Part shown: positions 40,601-42,527 of the stretch, piece by piece
Layout of the letters: the number at the start of each line of letters is the position of its first letter
Position numbering within the stretch: the first letter of the stretch is position 1
Assembly: GCA_017531925.1 (NCBI GenBank)
Contig: JAFXKD010000039.1
Span: forward strand, 1 to 42,527
DNA length: 42,527 bases
Source: Clostridia bacterium
GTDB lineage: Bacteria > Bacillota > Clostridia > Oscillospirales > CAG-272
Reading direction: 5' to 3'
Position numbers and translations under genes: made by a program
The notes under the pieces: model-generated
Told to the model about the DNA's origin: nothing
The model's input: only the letters and a program-made list of their open reading frames with translations
The model's database searches: none

Positions 40601-41155
40601 GATTACTCATTCTTCGGTATGGACTGTTTAAAGAGCGTCAGCGCACCTCTTGTTACGGAGCTTGGAAACGGTGCCTTAAGCAGCACAATTATCACTTACG
40701 TTGATTTTCCGAAATTAGAAAAGATCGGAGATCATGCTTTCGATTACTGTGTGGAGCTTACTGAGATCTCTCTCCCATCGCTTAAGGAAATAGGATTCTG
40801 CGCATTTTTGGGATGCGACAATCTTATCAAGGCGTACCTTCCCAACGTATCCGTTGTCGATCGTTTTGTATTCCAGAATTGCAGAAACATCACCGACGTC
40901 ACATTTGGCGAGCTTGAGTTCGTTGATCATAGAGATTACGGTATTTTCTACGCAGGAAATGACGTGAGCAACATCAATATCACTCTTGCCTGCACACAAA
41001 AGGCGCTTGAGCTTAACGGTTTTGCTTTTGAGGCAACGGATGTGCTTTACAGCGAAACGGATGATTACAAAAACAACGTGTTTATGGGCTTTACGTTCAA
41101 GAGCGTAACGCTTGCACACAACGGCAAGTGCGAAGACTGTGGAGCTGCAGAATAA
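37643..41155 (+). CDS. Giant Cys-rich / BspA-LRR lipoprotein with internal duplication
   Basis: A 1170-residue predicted lipoprotein (lipobox TMAGC, Cys21). Residues about 27-500 are a chain of Cys/His modules of the forms TCTNPKTCTDCGH, DDGDCTTDVLCTVCD and DCTTAVHCVNCN, with the refrain DDxDCTT; they are probably metal- or disulfide-stabilised. From about 515 to the end two homologous blocks of about 330 residues follow (CICGAKATAYVTDGSTKI and CACGAKAAASVTGGNTTI). Each has an alpha/beta part with TDITVDLPEDASAEM or RDITVDLPADASAEM and then BspA-type leucine-rich repeats (IGDEAF, VGEFAFNSCDNL, IGDHAFDYC). It is probably displayed at the surface as an adhesin or binding scaffold. It is the last gene of the lipoprotein set. 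Confidence 0.85.
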   Translation: MKKTILIMAMAFILCLTMAGCFWSSGECIHVYDNNCDAICNECGEARDQQAHQWKDATCTNPKTCTDCGHTEGEMLPHSWEDATCITAKTCKTCGTTEGEPLGHKPAEDDGDCTTDVLCTVCDAVTTPAKLEHTPCDDDGDCTTPITCTECGWLIVPAWEHNFAGDWKMDAEGHWHVCQNIDCKVKGEKNGHVPNQPEATEEAPKKCIECGYVIAPQLDHICSYTIANNDEAHHWMECRCGHIDESTRTSHSAEVDNDCTTADICECGFVVTEAKSHTPDNDDLDCTTALKCIDCDHVFIEAMEHNFSEELGSNETNHFYYCLNDGCMAKTDNEGHHAEDDNDCTTSVVCECGWVIKEGNESHTPGEDEGDCTTAVHCVNCNQILIPAKEAHVATKNPATCITMGICDECGTHFQPTDPNNHKNPELAYWYYDENSHVCAYTCCGETVGYEPHNGEATCMRTGYCTICEVGYGEVDPSNHESDNYSYADNGDGTHTKRHECGEVVAEYEDHAFGTTGVCICGAKATAYVTDGSTKIYADVYSLKAAVSQLLSAGATDITVDLPEDASAEMLVAIRRALVETKNVVEGSINLSLTGVKAIPDYTFHIDMYNSGSGIFGRWYVENELEKVFALGSVTLTDATYIGDEAFTGTSYLSSVSAPVATKIGDAAFENAGLTEISLPLVKEVGEFAFNSCDNLTKVSLPQATVIGPYAFQSCYSLTEVTLGALESVVHNHYGIFYSANDTSKIDLTLPYTQKSLIFDTNMCWVASDALFTETTDYEVNVFMGYTFKSITITCADGTANHNYTYTNNGDGTHKKVCAECGFVSHESEAHDLTYVNDGDIVHIVSCSLCDYKESEYHSYNSSAICACGAKAAASVTGGNTTIPASDEDELNEAVAVLLMSGIRDITVDLPADASAEMFVAIRNALIYTEGVDPGSVTLTLTGVETIPEYAGEFGEGIFGLWMVGDDFEGVAAIGSMILADAKYVADYSFFGMDCLKSVSAPLVTELGNGALSSTIITYVDFPKLEKIGDHAFDYCVELTEISLPSLKEIGFCAFLGCDNLIKAYLPNVSVVDRFVFQNCRNITDVTFGELEFVDHRDYGIFYAGNDVSNINITLACTQKALELNGFAFEATDVLYSETDDYKNNVFMGFTFKSVTLAHNGKCEDCGAAE

Positions 41156-41180
41156 CCGAATCAACAACTAAATAAAAAGA

Positions 41181-41258
41181 GCCTGCGTAGCCCTTTGTAC
41201 GCACAGGCAAATCTAATAAAGGCGGGGGACCTAAAGGTCCGCCGCCTTTATTGTTTTT
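41181..41258 (+). terminator. Double hairpin terminator of the lipoprotein set
   Basis: An imperfect hairpin GCCTG-CGTA/TACG-CACAGGC (41181-41208) is followed by AATAAAGGCGG/CCGCCTTTATT with inner GGACC/GGTCC (41215-41252) and GTTTTTG. Confidence 0.85.
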
Positions 41259-41332
41259 GTGATAATGTTTGCAGAGATTGAAAAGTTAAACCCAAAAGAG
41301 TAGGCATAAAAAATGAAGAGCCTAAAAACAAT

Positions 41333-41362
41333 AACGGACGGAGAAAACTCCGTCCGCTATTT
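41333..41362. terminator. Bidirectional terminator
   Basis: CGGACGGAG-aaaa-CTCCGTCCG flanked by aataa/ttatt and T-rich ends in both directions. It serves the AraC-type gene on the minus strand and may back up the plus-strand terminator. Confidence 0.85.
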
Positions 41363-41371
41363 TTGTTTTGC

Positions 41372-42415
41372 TTATAAAACATCTTTTTGCATATAGCTCT
41401 TTTGATACTTTATCGGGGTCATACCATATTGCATTTTGAAGTCCTTAATAAACTTGGTTACGTCTCCGTATCCCACCTCTTCGCAAATTTGGGCAAGCTT
41501 GAGCTTCTTTGTTTGTAGTAGCTTGGCGGCTTCTCTGAGCTTAAATTCCTTTAATACCTCAGTGAAGGTTTTACCCGTCTCCTTATGAAACAGCTTTGAA
41601 AAATATGGCTCGCTGTATCCAAAATGCCTTGAAAGCTCTCGCATTGTTATGCTGCGGTAATTTTCATACATATAGTTGAGAACGCCGATCCATTTTCCTT
41701 CTTTTGCGGGAAATGACATCAAAACCTGTCGGGTATCACCGTAGTTCTGCATACAGTAAACCAAAATTGATTGGAGCAAAAGAGTCATCATTTCACCGTG
41801 ATACGGTAGATTGCCTTCCTGTTGGTCATAAAGCTCCAGAATAATACTCGGTATGAATTCGTCATTGCCGCATTCAAAGCATACGGGGATTGCAAAGGAG
41901 GGTAAATTCGGAATATTAAAGTTTACAAACTTATCGGGTCTTACCTTTATAGTAAAGCAAAGGCAATCATCAAGTGCGGAAAGCTGATGATCTACACTTG
42001 AGTTTATGATTGTAAAGCAGCCCGTTTTTTGTTCGTAAAGCACTCCCTCTACTGTATGATAGCAAACGCCCCTCACAACGTAAACCAGCTCTAAAAAATC
42101 GTGATGATGCTTTGGAATATCTACGTATCGAAGCAGTTTTTCTATCTCTATGTCGCAATCCTCTTTAAAAAACTCGCTTGCAGGAAGCCCCATCTTTCTA
42201 AATTGCTTTGCAAGAAGGTCTTCAATTTTTTTGCTTTCTGCCTCAAAGACGGAGGAGTTGATATATTCTACCGAGGGAAACGATCCGTTGCTGTATTTTG
42301 TGAGCAAAAGATACTTTGCATGAGACAAATTCTTGCCAAATTTTGAGTGATATTTCTTTCCGAGCTCTTCTATCTTATCCAAACGATGCAGCTCTTCTAT
42401 CGTGTAGTGGCTCAT
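41372..42415 (-). CDS. AraC-family transcriptional regulator with N-terminal cupin
   Basis: A 347-residue regulator. Residues about 110-200 form a cupin-like sensing domain (HHHDFLELVYVVRGVCYHTV, GCFTIINSSVDHQL). The C-terminal about 100 residues hold the two HTH motifs of AraC/XylS: MRELSRHFGYSEPYFSKLFHKETGKTF, then KLAQICEEVGYGDVTKFIKDFKMQYGMTPIKY. The ligand is unknown; sugars are common for this type. GAGGAGGG precedes the ATG at 42415, and a longer frame has its ATGs upstream of that site. It faces the lipoprotein set convergently. Confidence 0.92.
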   Translation of the reverse strand: MSHYTIEELHRLDKIEELGKKYHSKFGKNLSHAKYLLLTKYSNGSFPSVEYINSSVFEAESKKIEDLLAKQFRKMGLPASEFFKEDCDIEIEKLLRYVDIPKHHHDFLELVYVVRGVCYHTVEGVLYEQKTGCFTIINSSVDHQLSALDDCLCFTIKVRPDKFVNFNIPNLPSFAIPVCFECGNDEFIPSIILELYDQQEGNLPYHGEMMTLLLQSILVYCMQNYGDTRQVLMSFPAKEGKWIGVLNYMYENYRSITMRELSRHFGYSEPYFSKLFHKETGKTFTEVLKEFKLREAAKLLQTKKLKLAQICEEVGYGDVTKFIKDFKMQYGMTPIKYQKSYMQKDVL

Positions 42416-42454
42416 TTTTGCCCTCCTCAGCATTAAAATCTTTGTACAATTTAT

Positions 42455-42483
42455 ATAATAACACAAAAGAAAGTTAAAATCAA
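42455..42483 (-). promoter_or_regulatory. Promoter of the AraC-type gene
   Basis: Minus-strand TTGATT (42483-42478), a 17-bp spacer and TATTAT (42460-42455), 39 bp upstream of the ATG. The remaining bases to 42527 are AT-rich with nothing recognised. Confidence 0.6.
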
Positions 42484-42527
42484 CCTATTTTCTTCGCAAA
42501 ATATATAGTATTTTTTAATTTTCTGTA

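Noticed and set aside
1..42527. tRNA or rRNA genes
   Set aside because: I looked for T-arm wording (GGTTCGA-type) with acceptor pairing and for rRNA core sequences and saw none. A tRNAscan-SE run would settle it.

Overview
The window looks like chromosome from an uncultured, probably gut-associated, Clostridia-type Bacillota. The support is the mix of a T-box leader, ribonuclease J, an AbrB-type regulator with a C-terminal zinc knuckle, TTGACA/TATAAT promoters with 17-bp spacers, strong AGGAGG-type ribosome sites, type II lipoproteins, BspA-type leucine-rich repeats and GH25/CHAP wall enzymes. No rRNA or tRNA gene was seen. The taxonomic call is inference.

Layout. 1-513 is a mosaic of short palindromic repeats. 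559-1641 (minus) is a DEDDh exonuclease with a zinc ribbon. 1866-3245 is mnmE, followed by a highly biased, probably highly expressed, membrane-anchored coiled-coil protein (3417-5171), ahcY (5776-7017), a CHAP-domain lipoprotein (7437-8078), cca (8116-9312) and a lone type IV pilin-like protein (10185-11051). A T-box leader (about 11808-12090) controls a three-gene amino-acid ABC importer (12148-14848). Next come a YwaF-like membrane protein, a minus-strand GH25 lysozyme with Cys-rich repeats, tcdA, a poly-Thr/LRR surface protein, mnmG, and a mreD - CPBP protease - PBP2 operon (26390 down to 22765). An abrB-like gene and rnj (27183-29147) are divergent, and rnj has a structured leader. A PrsA-like foldase, a multi-zinc-ribbon protein and a 30-aa membrane peptide follow. 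From 32608 there is a two-HTH regulator whose leader carries three palindromes at an exact 24-bp period, then a Cys-rich small protein and three large lipoproteins (34404-41155), closed by a convergent AraC-type regulator.

How the genes fit together. tRNA maturation and modification is over-represented (mnmE, mnmG, tcdA, cca, and a T-box that senses tRNA charging). A second theme is the cell surface: PBP2/MreD, GH25, CHAP, the PrsA foldase, lipoproteins and BspA-like repeats, with Cys-rich C-x2-C repeat modules shared between the GH25 enzyme and the lipoprotein operon.

The least ordinary content is non-coding. At least seven copies of a dispersed repeat begin or end with AGTTAGT, and several abut the stop codons of housekeeping genes. 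Their internal hairpins keep the pairing and sometimes the loop while the stem bases change together between copies, which points to selected structure rather than debris. Other unexplained items are the three-palindrome array in front of the two-HTH regulator, the rnj leader, a promoter that runs straight into a terminator with no gene between them, and a shared TTCACA-N20-TATAAT layout in front of two secreted-protein genes.
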